The notes under the pieces are model-generated. The model did no database searches, was not told where the DNA came from, and saw nothing but the letters and a program-made list of their open reading frames with translations. Made by a program: the position numbers and the translations under genes. Shown piece by piece: positions 1 through 7,496 of a stretch of DNA of 33,632 bases (positions are counted from its first letter, which is position 1; each line of letters begins with the position of its first letter). Source of the stretch: VFKU01 sp964620045 (lineage in GTDB: Bacteria; Hydrogenedentota; Hydrogenedentia; Hydrogenedentales; GCA-2746185); contig CAZUJL010000037.1 in assembly GCA_964620045.1 (NCBI GenBank), forward strand, positions 1 to 33,632, in the 5' to 3' direction.

Positions 1-1
1 A

Positions 2-1600
2 ATTCAATTCGACGAAGTACACCTTAGCGATATATTCAAATTCATTGGGGCGATTTACGGGATTCCGTTTCAGATTGACGATGGATTGGTCGCACCAAAA
101 GGACAGGACGTCGGTACGTATTTTTCAGCAGGAAAGATCGGATATGTAAATCTCAAAGAGGTGCCTGTGCGACGCGCGCTCGATACCCTGTTGGCGCCAC
201 TCGGTCTCGATTATGCCGTGACCGCTGAAAACATCCGTATTCTGAAAGCCTCCGGGAAGTCGCCGTCGGATTCTGCACAACAACAGATGGTCACGGGTTA
301 TCAACCCACGGAACACTGGGAGGTGCTCAAAACAGGGTCCATGCGCGTAGGTCGATCCATGGTGCATTTTGCCAAAGGGGAACGCGCGTCAATCGGAAAC
401 GTCGATGGTGTTGCAAACCTGGCAAATCCCACCCTGGTACTCCCTGCCAATCGACCTGGCGCCGTCGACATCAACGGAACCGTCCAATATCTCGTGCCCG
501 GCGTAGAAAAGGAAGGAAGTTATCTGGTGCGCAATACAGAAGCCTTTGCCGGACTAAAGGTCGGGCTTCAGTTCAGCCCTGGCGCCGAGAACACCGTCGA
601 TTGCGAATTCGATTTGGACTACAACTACATTCGTGAACGACTGAAGGTGAAGGATGTATTGCTGGACGTGGGTATGCCGGTGATCGAAAAGATTGCCACC
701 AAGGAAAAAATACAGGTGCCGCTTGATCAGCCTGTCGCAATGCTGACGCGCACGGGCGAACAGAAGGACGTCATCCTGGTGCTTCTTCGGGTGTTGCAAA
801 TTCCAGAAACACAGCCGATTTCCGACCAGCCACAGCCTCCGACATATACGGTTGGCATGAAAATGTTTCATATTCACGGCAAACCGAACTGGTCATTCTG
901 GACGCAAGATTATGCGCTGGAGTACGCCTACAGAGATGGCGCCGGGCGCATGTTCGGCCCGGTGGCATTGCGTGAAACTTTTAATGTGGACCGCTTTGGC
1001 GAGCAACTGGGATTTTCCGGGATTGCACAGAAAGAGATCACGCCACTGTGCTCGCCTAGAGGAGCAGGTCAACTCGATCGCAGACTCGCTATTGAGCGTG
1101 ATCCTAATTCGTCGCTTTCTAAAATCATTCTTAACGTTATGGGCCCGCTGCCAGATTCGATTACTCCAAACACGGATTCGGCAAAAAATGCGTTGCCGGT
1201 CGCAAAGGTCCCCAAATTACTAGTAGCGATTTACAATTCATTAGCGTTGCGGCCGGCCACTCTGGATTTTGAAGAGTTAAAAGCAAAAATCACCATTGTC
1301 GCTGCGAACATTGAGCCAGACGAAGCCGGAAATCTTACTTTGGCTGCGCCGGGGAACGGATCTCTGGCGATGCTTGAGGGGCGGTCGGGAAATACTCCGG
1401 ACATTTACCGGTTGGACCAAACGATTTTATTGCGTCAGGCGCTCGCTGTGAAGCGCGGCGATCCTTTGATCGCGCGCATGCAGTTTAACTGCGACTATGA
1501 AATCAAAAACGGATCCGGGGTGGCGTTTTTACTCCCGGTCGCCGATGAGGAATACGTGGTCATTGTGTCTGAATTTGACCTAATAAAGGACGTGCGTTGA
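2..1600 (+). CDS. Secretin/STN-like protein, 5'-truncated by window edge
   Basis: The reading frame is open from base 2, so the gene starts before the window; a start at the TTG at 86 would cut a domain in half. The first 80 or so visible residues have the alternating pattern of a short secretin/TonB N-terminal (STN-like) domain (LSDIFKFIGAIYGIPFQID, then VPVRRALDTLLAPLGLDY). The next part (about nt 540-810) has features reminiscent of a secretin beta-domain: GLKVGLQFSP, a paired-strand stretch, VGMPVIEKIATKEKIQVPLDQPV, then a run ending LLRVLQI. The C-terminal half (nt 830-1600) is not recognised. I infer an envelope protein, perhaps a divergent secretin or a substrate-sensing STN protein. 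It is convergent with truA, with 11 bp between the stops. Its codons are less GC-rich at third positions than those of its neighbours, which may mean separate ancestry. Confidence 0.6.
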   Translation: MQFDEVHLSDIFKFIGAIYGIPFQIDDGLVAPKGQDVGTYFSAGKIGYVNLKEVPVRRALDTLLAPLGLDYAVTAENIRILKASGKSPSDSAQQQMVTGYQPTEHWEVLKTGSMRVGRSMVHFAKGERASIGNVDGVANLANPTLVLPANRPGAVDINGTVQYLVPGVEKEGSYLVRNTEAFAGLKVGLQFSPGAENTVDCEFDLDYNYIRERLKVKDVLLDVGMPVIEKIATKEKIQVPLDQPVAMLTRTGEQKDVILVLLRVLQIPETQPISDQPQPPTYTVGMKMFHIHGKPNWSFWTQDYALEYAYRDGAGRMFGPVALRETFNVDRFGEQLGFSGIAQKEITPLCSPRGAGQLDRRLAIERDPNSSLSKIILNVMGPLPDSITPNTDSAKNALPVAKVPKLLVAIYNSLALRPATLDFEELKAKITIVAANIEPDEAGNLTLAAPGNGSLAMLEGRSGNTPDIYRLDQTILLRQALAVKRGDPLIARMQFNCDYEIKNGSGVAFLLPVADEEYVVIVSEFDLIKDVR

Positions 1601-1611
1601 GGCAGTTTCGT

Positions 1612-2364
1612 TCAATACTTCACCTCCACCAAAAACAACCCCTGCGCGGGCGCGGTGAAGCCCATGAACGGCATCGGCGCGTGCAGGCGTTCCTCGATCG
1701 CCGATTCCGGGATCTGCCCGCGCGCGACGTCGATCAGCGTGCCCGTGAGATTGCGCACCATCTTGTAGAGGAAGCCGTCGCCGGTGTATTCGATGCGCCA
1801 ATGGTCGCGCGCGTCCGTCGGACCAACTACGGGGCCATCGATTACGTTCACCGAGAAAAGCGTGCGCACGGTCGTCTCGACTTGCGAACCGCTGGCGCAG
1901 AATCCGGCGAAGTCGTGTTCGCCGACGAATCGTTGCGCGAGCGCATGGACATATGCGCGATCGAAGTCCCATGGAATACACCACGCGTAGCGCGCCGCGA
2001 AGGGATCCGGGTCGCGCGCCTGGCACACGGCATAGGCGTAGCGCTTGGACGTCGCGGAGTAGGTCGCGTGGAAATCGTCCGCGGCGGGCTCAAGGCTCTC
2101 CACGCGGACCGCGGGGCTGAGCATCTGGCACAGCGACCGACGCACACGCTCCAGCGGCACATCGGCGGACCAATCGAAGCTGATGACCTGGCCGAGGGCG
2201 TGCACCCCGGCGTCGGTGCGTCCGGAGGCGATGATGCGAACCGGCTGCCCGGCGATCAGCGCCAGTTTCTCCTCCAGCACCCCCTGCACCGTGCGCCCCG
2301 CCGGTTGAATCTGCCAGCCGGCGAAGTCTGTTCCGTCGTAGCGCACAATGCCCTTAACGCGCAT
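1612..2364 (-). CDS. truA: tRNA pseudouridine(38-40) synthase TruA
   Basis: TruA converts uridines 38-40 in the tRNA anticodon arm to pseudouridine. The 250-residue product is of normal family length. It opens with the typical beta-strand and loop (RVKGIVRYDGTDFAGWQ) and has the catalytic motif GRTDAGVHALG with the nucleophilic Asp at residue 51. Further family signatures are AVRVESLEPAADDFHA, KRYAYAV and FLYKMVRNLTGTLIDVARG near the C-terminus. The frame extends upstream to 2481, but the family begins at RVKG, so I place the start at the ATG at 2364. An AGGA lies 12-15 bases before it, a rather long spacing. A TATAAT box on the same strand at 2404-2409 also fits this start. The gene is divergent from the Nfu gene. 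Confidence 0.95.
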   Translation of the reverse strand: MRVKGIVRYDGTDFAGWQIQPAGRTVQGVLEEKLALIAGQPVRIIASGRTDAGVHALGQVISFDWSADVPLERVRRSLCQMLSPAVRVESLEPAADDFHATYSATSKRYAYAVCQARDPDPFAARYAWCIPWDFDRAYVHALAQRFVGEHDFAGFCASGSQVETTVRTLFSVNVIDGPVVGPTDARDHWRIEYTGDGFLYKMVRNLTGTLIDVARGQIPESAIEERLHAPMPFMGFTAPAQGLFLVEVKY

Positions 2365-2403
2365 GATCCACTTCAGTCCTGTGTATTTGACAATCCATAA
2401 CCC

Positions 2404-2432
2404 ATTATATTTCAATATGTTATGAAAATAAA
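2404..2432 (-). promoter_or_regulatory. Candidate sigma70-type promoter for truA
   Basis: On the minus strand 2409-2404 reads TATAAT, a perfect -10 hexamer, about 40 bases upstream of the truA ATG. A weak -35-like TTTATT lies at 2432-2427 with a 17-base spacer. The patch is clearly more AT-rich than its surroundings. The -35 match is poor, so this rests mostly on the -10 box and its position. Confidence 0.4.
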
Positions 2433-2607
2433 CGCCATCGCCCACGATTGGCGTAGACTTTAAGTACCCCTTGTTTCGCACTGGGGAATGTTACAGGCCT
2501 CCGCAGGTGTCATTCCTCACGGGGAATGGCCTTTGGATGGCAACAAGACCGCTGTGTCAATAGAGGGATTCCCTCCTCGCAGCGGGTGCTGGAGGAAAGT
2601 TTAGTAC

Positions 2608-3456
2608 ATGCCCTCTTGGTTCAAAAAGGTATTTAGCGCCGGCGAAGGAAAGGCCCCGGAGCCTGTCGCGGTTTCGACCACCCCGGCACCGAAGCCGACT
2701 CCGCCTCCCGCGCCGGCCCCACGGCCCGCGCCGCGCCCGGCCGCTCCGCAGGCTTTCGATTTTAACGACGGCCGGCCGAAGATTCGCAAAGTCATCTCCG
2801 CGCCGATCATCGTCGCCGAAGAAGAACGTTCGAGCTACTCGCCCGACATCCGCATCAAGGCGCAAGTGGACAAAGATGGCCGCACGTGCCGCTTCATGCT
2901 CGATCGTCCGGTGTTCACCGGCCTGTCGGCATGGTTCCCGGAGAAGCATTGGACGAAGGACGCCTCCCCGCTCGCCGAAAAACTATTTGGTGTCGCGGGT
3001 GTCGGCGCGGTGCTGCTGCACGACACGACGATCACAATCACGCGCCTCGAAGGCAATAATCGTGGTTGGAAGGAAATCGCGACCGAAGTGGGTGCGATCA
3101 CGCGCGCGCATTTGAAGGCCGATGAGCCCGTGGTGACCGACGCTTTCCGCGCGGGCATTCCGGTGGAAGATGAAGTGCGTCGCCGGATTCAGATGGTGCT
3201 CGATCTAGAGATCAATCCCGGCATTGCGGCGCACTCTGGCGTGGTGACGCTCGAGCGCGTGCAGGGCAACAGCGTGTATCTAACAATGGGTGGCGGCTGC
3301 CAGGGCTGCGCGGCCAGTAGCATCACGCTGCGGCAGGGCATCCACACCGCCTTCCGCCGTGCGGTGCCGGAGGTCGGCGCGATTTACGACGAGACCGACC
3401 ACAAATCCGGCACGAATCCGTACTTCAAAGAACTTCCCGTAGGGATGTTAGGCTGA
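2608..3456 (+). CDS. Nfu-type Fe-S cluster carrier (Nfu N-terminal plus NifU C-terminal domain)
   Basis: The 282-residue protein has three parts. Residues 1-50 are a short basic start followed by a Pro/Ala-rich linker. Residues of about 80-180 look like the Nfu N-terminal scaffold domain (FMLDRPVF, SPLAEKLFGVAGVGAVLLHD, ITITR, WKEIATEVGAIT). Residues of about 190-275 are a NifU-like C-terminal domain with the cluster-binding motif GGGCQGCAASSITLRQGI, Cys231 and Cys234. Nfu proteins carry an assembled Fe-S cluster to apo-enzymes. The ATG at 2608 has a strong GGAGGAAA ribosome site at 2591-2598. It leads a same-strand group with a second NifU-like protein and the 4Fe-4S enzyme IspG, a plausible client. 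The Pro-rich extension is unusual for this family. Confidence 0.88.
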   Translation: MPSWFKKVFSAGEGKAPEPVAVSTTPAPKPTPPPAPAPRPAPRPAAPQAFDFNDGRPKIRKVISAPIIVAEEERSSYSPDIRIKAQVDKDGRTCRFMLDRPVFTGLSAWFPEKHWTKDASPLAEKLFGVAGVGAVLLHDTTITITRLEGNNRGWKEIATEVGAITRAHLKADEPVVTDAFRAGIPVEDEVRRRIQMVLDLEINPGIAAHSGVVTLERVQGNSVYLTMGGGCQGCAASSITLRQGIHTAFRRAVPEVGAIYDETDHKSGTNPYFKELPVGMLG

Positions 3457-3463
3457 GCGGTTA

Positions 3464-3814
3464 ATGCCGAAACTCGAATCCTTCACCCTCGAAATCAAAA
3501 CCGGCGCGCGGCGCGGGCCGGAGAAGCCGATTTTTAACATCAACGGATTTCCGCTGGAGTTTGAACAGATGTCCGGCGGCACAGCGCCCGGCGACACGCT
3601 GACGGCGACCGGGAGCGTGTTCAGTTTTCCGCACGCGCTCGCGCTAATCGGGCCGTCGGAAGGCGGCACGCCGTGGGACATCGAGTCCGTCCGCGCAACG
3701 TATCAGTGCGCGAACATGGAACCGTACATTGTGAATATGGGCGCGGTGACGCTCGACGACGAGTCGAACCTCAACGTCTGGCACGAGCCGCCTCCGCCGA
3801 CTTTTGATGTGTGA
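3464..3814 (+). CDS. Small conserved-looking protein of unknown function
   Basis: I do not recognise this 116-residue protein. It has no signal peptide, membrane segment or cysteine motif (one Cys, in YQCANME), and looks like a compact soluble beta-rich domain. It begins PKLESFTLEIKTGARRGPEK and ends in a Pro-rich tail (PPPPTF). It starts 7 bases after the Nfu stop and is followed closely by the carbinolamine dehydratase gene, so it is very likely in the same operon. Codon use matches its neighbours, which supports a real gene. Its place between an Fe-S carrier and a pterin enzyme is the only functional clue. Confidence 0.75.
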   Translation: MPKLESFTLEIKTGARRGPEKPIFNINGFPLEFEQMSGGTAPGDTLTATGSVFSFPHALALIGPSEGGTPWDIESVRATYQCANMEPYIVNMGAVTLDDESNLNVWHEPPPPTFDV

Positions 3815-3828
3815 AGAAAGGAAGCGTT

Positions 3829-4173
3829 ATGAGTACTACCACGCTTTCGCAGAAAGAATGCCTGCCGTGCAAAGGCGGCACGCCGCCGCTCGCCGGCGAG
3901 GAGTTGTATAAGCTCTACGCCGAACTCGGCGCCGACTGGCAGTTGGTGAACGATCACCACCTGGAGAAAGAGTACAAGTTCAAGGGTTACGCGCCGGCGG
4001 TTGCGTTTACGAACGTCGTCGCATCGCTCGCCGAAGAGCAGAACCATCACCCGGATCTGCTGCTCGCGTATGGCAAAGTGAAAGTCAGTATATGGACGCA
4101 CAAGATCGACGGCCTGACCGAGAGCGATTTCGTGTTCGCCGCGAAGGTCGAAGAACTGTTTGGGAAATCCTAA
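3829..4173 (+). CDS. Pterin-4a-carbinolamine dehydratase (DCoH/PCD family)
   Basis: This is a 4a-hydroxytetrahydrobiopterin dehydratase, which recycles oxidised pterin cofactor. It shows the family pattern: a helix, then DWQLVNDHHLEKEYKFKGYAPA, AFTNVVASLAEEQNHHPDLLLAYGKVKVSIWTHKIDGLTESDF, with the paired histidines of EQNHHPD. At 114 residues it is close to the usual 95-115. The frame is open from a GTG at 3811, but GAAAGGAAG at 3816-3824 sits correctly for the ATG at 3829. No aromatic amino-acid hydroxylase is visible, so a biopterin-recycling role is not supported by context. It lies between two Fe-S assembly-type genes, and some bacteria use this fold in other pterin (molybdopterin) settings. 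Confidence 0.9.
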   Translation: MSTTTLSQKECLPCKGGTPPLAGEELYKLYAELGADWQLVNDHHLEKEYKFKGYAPAVAFTNVVASLAEEQNHHPDLLLAYGKVKVSIWTHKIDGLTESDFVFAAKVEELFGKS

Positions 4174-4176
4174 TCA

Positions 4177-4665
4177 ATGCCGTGTAAAGACGTAACCGAA
4201 CTGCTGGAAGTCGTGCTCGATGCCGACGATCGGCTCAAAGACTATACGTTCTCCAAGCGCACCTGCGGGCAGGGCGTCGGCATGGCGAACCTGCTCATCG
4301 AGCAGTTGCGCGGACGCTCCGCCACTGAGTTGCAGCAGAAGTCGGCGCAGGACTTCCTCGCCGAGTTTCCCATCGCCGATCCGGTGGAAGAGTTCCTCAG
4401 CCTGAAGCATCTCTTCGCACTGCAGGGCGCGCTCGAGGTTTACGCCGGCATCGAATCCGGCGGGAAGCAGAGCGCGTTCGCCGTCGGCGGGATCGAATAT
4501 GGTGAAGACGAGACCCGCATCCACGGGCGCATCTCCATCGACATCGTGACGGAGAAGATTAAGTCCTGCGGCGGGTGCAGCTCGTGCGGCAGCGAAAAGG
4601 CCGACGAAGGCCGCGAAACGAATCGCCAGCGCCGCGAGGCGCGCGCGAAGGCTGCCTCGAATTGA
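4177..4665 (+). CDS. NifU/IscU-like Fe-S scaffold-type protein with C-terminal CGGCSSC
   Basis: The 162-residue protein resembles the NifU N-terminal (IscU-like) scaffold fold: YTFSKRTCGQGVGMANLLIEQLRGRSATEL corresponds to the cysteine-containing turn and helix of that family, followed by PVEEFLSLKHLFALQGALEVY. Its cysteines are Cys3, Cys30 and a cluster CGGCSSC at about residues 131-137, which is not the classical three-cysteine IscU spacing. The last 25 residues are highly charged (RETNRQRREARAKAA). It follows the dehydratase by 3 bases and its stop overlaps the proposed start of the thioesterase gene, so it is in the same transcript. I infer a role in Fe-S assembly or relay with the Nfu protein. 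A SufE-like or unrelated cysteine protein is possible. Confidence 0.6.
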   Translation: MPCKDVTELLEVVLDADDRLKDYTFSKRTCGQGVGMANLLIEQLRGRSATELQQKSAQDFLAEFPIADPVEEFLSLKHLFALQGALEVYAGIESGGKQSAFAVGGIEYGEDETRIHGRISIDIVTEKIKSCGGCSSCGSEKADEGRETNRQRREARAKAASN

Positions 4666-5174
4666 TCATCAAGCCCGGCGCGCCGATCGTGCCGACGCTG
4701 GATCAACTACGCCAGCTCCCGATGTGCCACCGCGAGACGATTCCCTACGACTATATTGATGCGTACGGCCACATGAACGTGCGGTTCTACTTCGCGCTGT
4801 GGGAAAAGGCCGCGCACGGATTCATGCAGTACCTCGGCGCGGACGTGCACAAGATGCTCGAACAACACCACGGCAATTGGGTGTTGCGACAGGTGGTGGA
4901 TTACCTCGCCGAGGTGCGCGAAGGTGACACTGTGGCCGTCTACGGCCGTATCGTGAACCGCACGCCGAAGCGCCTGCACAACAAATACTGGCTCGCGAAC
5001 GAGACGCGCAAAAACGTCGCCGCGAGTTCCGAAGTACTGGTCACCTGTGCCGATTTGAAGGCCCGCCGCACGGCGCCCTTCCCCGAGCCGATGAGCACCT
5101 CGATGGACGCGCGCCTGGCCGATCAGCGCGCGCTCAACTGGGAAGCGCCGGTGTCGGGCGCCATTCAGGCCTGA
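4662..5174 (+). CDS. Hotdog-fold acyl-CoA thioesterase (4-hydroxybenzoyl-CoA type)
   Basis: The core has the hotdog thioesterase pattern: YDYIDAYGHMNVRFYFALWEKA, with Asp and the HMN motif at the usual catalytic site, then a central helix, VVDYLAEVREGDTVAVYGR and a last strand EVLVTCADLKARRTAPFP. Such enzymes cleave acyl-CoA thioesters; the substrate cannot be read from sequence. The open frame runs back to 4575 inside the NifU-like gene. I chose the TTG at 4662, which overlaps that gene's stop and has GAAGG about 10 bases upstream. A GTG at 4689 or the ATG at 4722 are alternatives. It ends the Fe-S/pterin group, and a palindromic repeat follows 7 bases after the stop. Confidence 0.82.
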   Translation: MIIKPGAPIVPTLDQLRQLPMCHRETIPYDYIDAYGHMNVRFYFALWEKAAHGFMQYLGADVHKMLEQHHGNWVLRQVVDYLAEVREGDTVAVYGRIVNRTPKRLHNKYWLANETRKNVAASSEVLVTCADLKARRTAPFPEPMSTSMDARLADQRALNWEAPVSGAIQA

Positions 5175-5180
5175 GAAGGT

Positions 5181-5212
5181 CTTAATGTGGAGGCGGCGTT
5201 TCGCCGCTTTGG
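5181..5212 (+). repeat. Palindromic intergenic repeat, copy 1
   Basis: On the minus strand this reads CCAAAGCGGCGAAACGCCGC followed by CTCCACATTAAG. It matches copies at 19967-20000 and 26823-26855 with about three differences. The core forms a hairpin GCGGCG-TTT-CGCCGC. It lies directly after the thioesterase stop, in the same orientation relative to the preceding gene as the other two copies. Confidence 0.85.
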
Positions 5213-5242
5213 GCTGCAACAAGAGTGGTATGATCTAGAGCC

Positions 5243-6496
5243 ATGCACGAAGTCGTCCAACAACGTAAGCCCACCATCGGCGTCAACGTCGGCGGGGTTC
5301 GTGTCGGCGGCGGCGCGCCGGTGGTCGTGCAGTCGATGACGAACACCGACACGGCGGACGCCGCGTCGACGGCGCAGCAGATCATCGAATTGGCCGAGGC
5401 CGGCTCCGAGCTGGTGCGCATTACGGTCAACGTGCACGAAGCCGCCGAGGCCGTCCCGGAGATTCGCCGGCGCGTGCGCGACGCAGGCTGCACGGCGCCC
5501 ATCATCGGCGATTTCCACTACAACGGCCACGTATTGCTGACGAAATACCCCGAATGCGCCGCCGCGCTCGACAAATATCGCATTAATCCGGGAAACGTCG
5601 GCACGGGGAAGAAGCGCGACCCGCAATTCACCACCATCTGCCAAATCGCAGCCGACCACGGCAAGCCGGTGCGCATCGGCGTGAACGCCGGCTCGCTGAA
5701 CCAGGAACTCGTGATGCGGCGGATGCAGGAAAACACCGATCGCAATCTCGGCAAGGATTCCGAAGAAATCATCAACGAGTGTATGCTCGAATCCGCGCTG
5801 CAATCGACCGAGCTCGCGCTCGCGAGTGGACTGCGCGAAGACCAGATCATCATCTCGTGCAAAATTTCGCGCCCCATGCACCTCGTGTGGATCTACCGCG
5901 AACTCGCGCGGCAAACGCGCCAGCCGCTGCACCTGGGATTGACCGAAGCCGGCATGGGCCTGCGCGGCGTAGTGTGGTCGGCTGCGCCGATGGGCATGCT
6001 GCTCGCCGAAGGCATTGGCGATACGATCCGCGTCTCGCTCACGCCGCGGCCCGGCGCCGATCGCCGCGAAGAAGTGTACGCCGCGTGCGAAATTCTACAG
6101 GCGCTTGGCCTGCGATCCTTCGCGCCAAGCATCACCGCCTGCCCCGGCTGCGGCCGCACGACGAGCACGACCTTCCAGGAACTTGCCGAAGAGGTTCAGG
6201 CTTACACGCGCGAGATGCTGCCCGTGTGGAAGCAGGAGTACGACGGCGTCGAGGCGCTCACGCTCGCGGTGATGGGCTGCGTCGTGAACGGTCCGGGCGA
6301 ATCCAAAGCCGCCAACATTGGCATCAGTCTGCCCGGCACCGGCGAAGCGCCGAGTTGTCCGGTATATCTCGATGGCCAGAAAGTCGCGACGCTACAAGGC
6401 ACACGCGCCGAACTCGCCGCCGCCTTCCGCAAGATCATCGACGACTATGTCGCGGGAAAATATCCCCGCAAACGCGAGCCCGCCCTCAAGCCTTAA
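5243..6496 (+). CDS. ispG: 4-hydroxy-3-methylbut-2-enyl diphosphate synthase IspG (GcpE)
   Basis: IspG makes HMBPP from MEcPP in the MEP isoprenoid pathway, using a [4Fe-4S] cluster. The 417-residue protein starts with PTIGVNVGGVRVGGGAPVVVQSMTNTDTAD, has GDFHYNGHVLL and INPGNVGTGKK, and carries the cluster ligands CPGCGR (Cys300, Cys303) and GCVVNGPGES (Cys346, Glu353). It is longer than the E. coli enzyme (about 372) because of the insert around MQENTDRNLGKDSEEIINEC, which is found in many family members. There is no strong ribosome site before the ATG at 5243. A TATGAT at 5229-5234 would give an almost leaderless message, so the promoter is uncertain. The 3' end overlaps the convergent ATPase gene by 11 bases. 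Confidence 0.97.
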   Translation: MHEVVQQRKPTIGVNVGGVRVGGGAPVVVQSMTNTDTADAASTAQQIIELAEAGSELVRITVNVHEAAEAVPEIRRRVRDAGCTAPIIGDFHYNGHVLLTKYPECAAALDKYRINPGNVGTGKKRDPQFTTICQIAADHGKPVRIGVNAGSLNQELVMRRMQENTDRNLGKDSEEIINECMLESALQSTELALASGLREDQIIISCKISRPMHLVWIYRELARQTRQPLHLGLTEAGMGLRGVVWSAAPMGMLLAEGIGDTIRVSLTPRPGADRREEVYAACEILQALGLRSFAPSITACPGCGRTTSTTFQELAEEVQAYTREMLPVWKQEYDGVEALTLAVMGCVVNGPGESKAANIGISLPGTGEAPSCPVYLDGQKVATLQGTRAELAAAFRKIIDDYVAGKYPRKREPALKP

Positions 6497-7496
6497 TCTG
6501 AGCCGCAATTTCCGGCGACGGCGCATGCACATGGCACGCTGCGCGGTGCGTGGGACTCACTGCAACTAACTCGGGATCTAATGTGCGGCAGATGCCGATG
6601 CAATCCGGGCAGCGCGGGTGGAAGTGGCAACCGGACGGTGGATTCAGCGGACTGGGGACGTCGCCGCTGAGCGGTTTCCGGTTGCGTGCGTAGTCCGGAT
6701 CCGGTTTCGGCACAGCGCTGAGCAACGCGCGCGTATACGGATGCGTCGGCGTCTTGAACACCTCGTCGGTGGTGCCGATTTCGACGATGCGGCCGAGGTA
6801 CATCACGGCGACATAGTCCGAGATATGCCGCACCACGGCCAAATCGTGCGCGATGAAGAGATAGGTAAGCCCGAGCTTCGCCTGAAGGTCCTGCAACAGA
6901 TTCATGATCTGCGCCTGGATGGAGACGTCGAGTGCGGAGATGGGTTCGTCCGCGACGATGAGGTCCGGCTCGACGGCGAGCGCGCGCGCGATGCCGATGC
7001 GCTGCCGCTGGCCGCCGCTGAATTCGTTTGGGTAGCGATCGGCGGCCGCGGGCGGCAGGCCGACCATCTTGAGCAGTTCGAGCACACGGGCGCGCCGCTG
7101 CGCGCGCGGCACGACCTTGTGCTTCGCGAGCGCTTCGGCGATCACGGAGTACACCGTCATGCGCGGGTTTAGCGAGCCGTAAGGGTCCTGGAAGATAAGC
7201 TGCATGCGCTTGCGTTCGCGCCGAAGCGCCGCGCGCGGCAGCGTGCCGAGATCGAGGCCGTTGAACACCACGCGACCGCGCGTCGGCTCGATGAGCCGCA
7301 GGATCGCGCGACCAGCGGTCGTTTTGCCGCTGCCGCTTTCGCCGACCAGACTCAGCGACTTGCCGCGCGGAATGGAGAACGACACGCCGTCCACAGCGCG
7401 CACATGCCCATGCACGCGCGAGAACACACCCTTGCGCACGGGGAAATGCACCGCGAGATTCTCGACCGTCAACAGCGGCTCCGGCTGTGCGTTCAC
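6486..7496 (-). CDS. Opp/Dpp-type ABC transporter ATPase (F subunit), orphan pair
   Basis: This is a peptide/nickel-type importer ATPase of 336 residues. Walker A GESGSGKT is at residues 52-59, the Q-loop region is IFQDPYGSLNPRMTV, the ABC signature SGGQRQR is at about 160-166, and Walker B VADEPISALD follows. The C-terminus has the cysteine-rich oligopeptide-binding extension CHFHPRCPDCIGIC typical of the F subunit. I place the start at the GTG at 7496, which overlaps the stop of the D-subunit gene (GTGA); the longer frame to 7568 reads back into that gene. It works as a heterodimer with the D subunit. No permease or binding protein adjoins this pair, so partners must be elsewhere, possibly the permeases at 20.7-22.7 kb. 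Confidence 0.93.
   Translation of the reverse strand: MNAQPEPLLTVENLAVHFPVRKGVFSRVHGHVRAVDGVSFSIPRGKSLSLVGESGSGKTTAGRAILRLIEPTRGRVVFNGLDLGTLPRAALRRERKRMQLIFQDPYGSLNPRMTVYSVIAEALAKHKVVPRAQRRARVLELLKMVGLPPAAADRYPNEFSGGQRQRIGIARALAVEPDLIVADEPISALDVSIQAQIMNLLQDLQAKLGLTYLFIAHDLAVVRHISDYVAVMYLGRIVEIGTTDEVFKTPTHPYTRALLSAVPKPDPDYARNRKPLSGDVPSPLNPPSGCHFHPRCPDCIGICRTLDPELVAVSPTHRAACHVHAPSPEIAAQIKA

Noticed and set aside
2490..2530. A hairpin CATTCC...GGAATG upstream of the Nfu gene as a regulator or terminator.
   Set aside because: It is a 6-bp stem with no T-run and no match to a known element; it may be chance.
3811..3828. The GTG at 3811 as start of the carbinolamine dehydratase.
   Set aside because: It overlaps the previous stop, and the ribosome site at 3816-3824 lies after it, correctly placed for the ATG at 3829.
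5229..5234. TATGAT as the ispG promoter -10 box.
   Set aside because: It would leave a leader of only a few bases and has no -35 match at the right spacing, so I did not list it as a feature.
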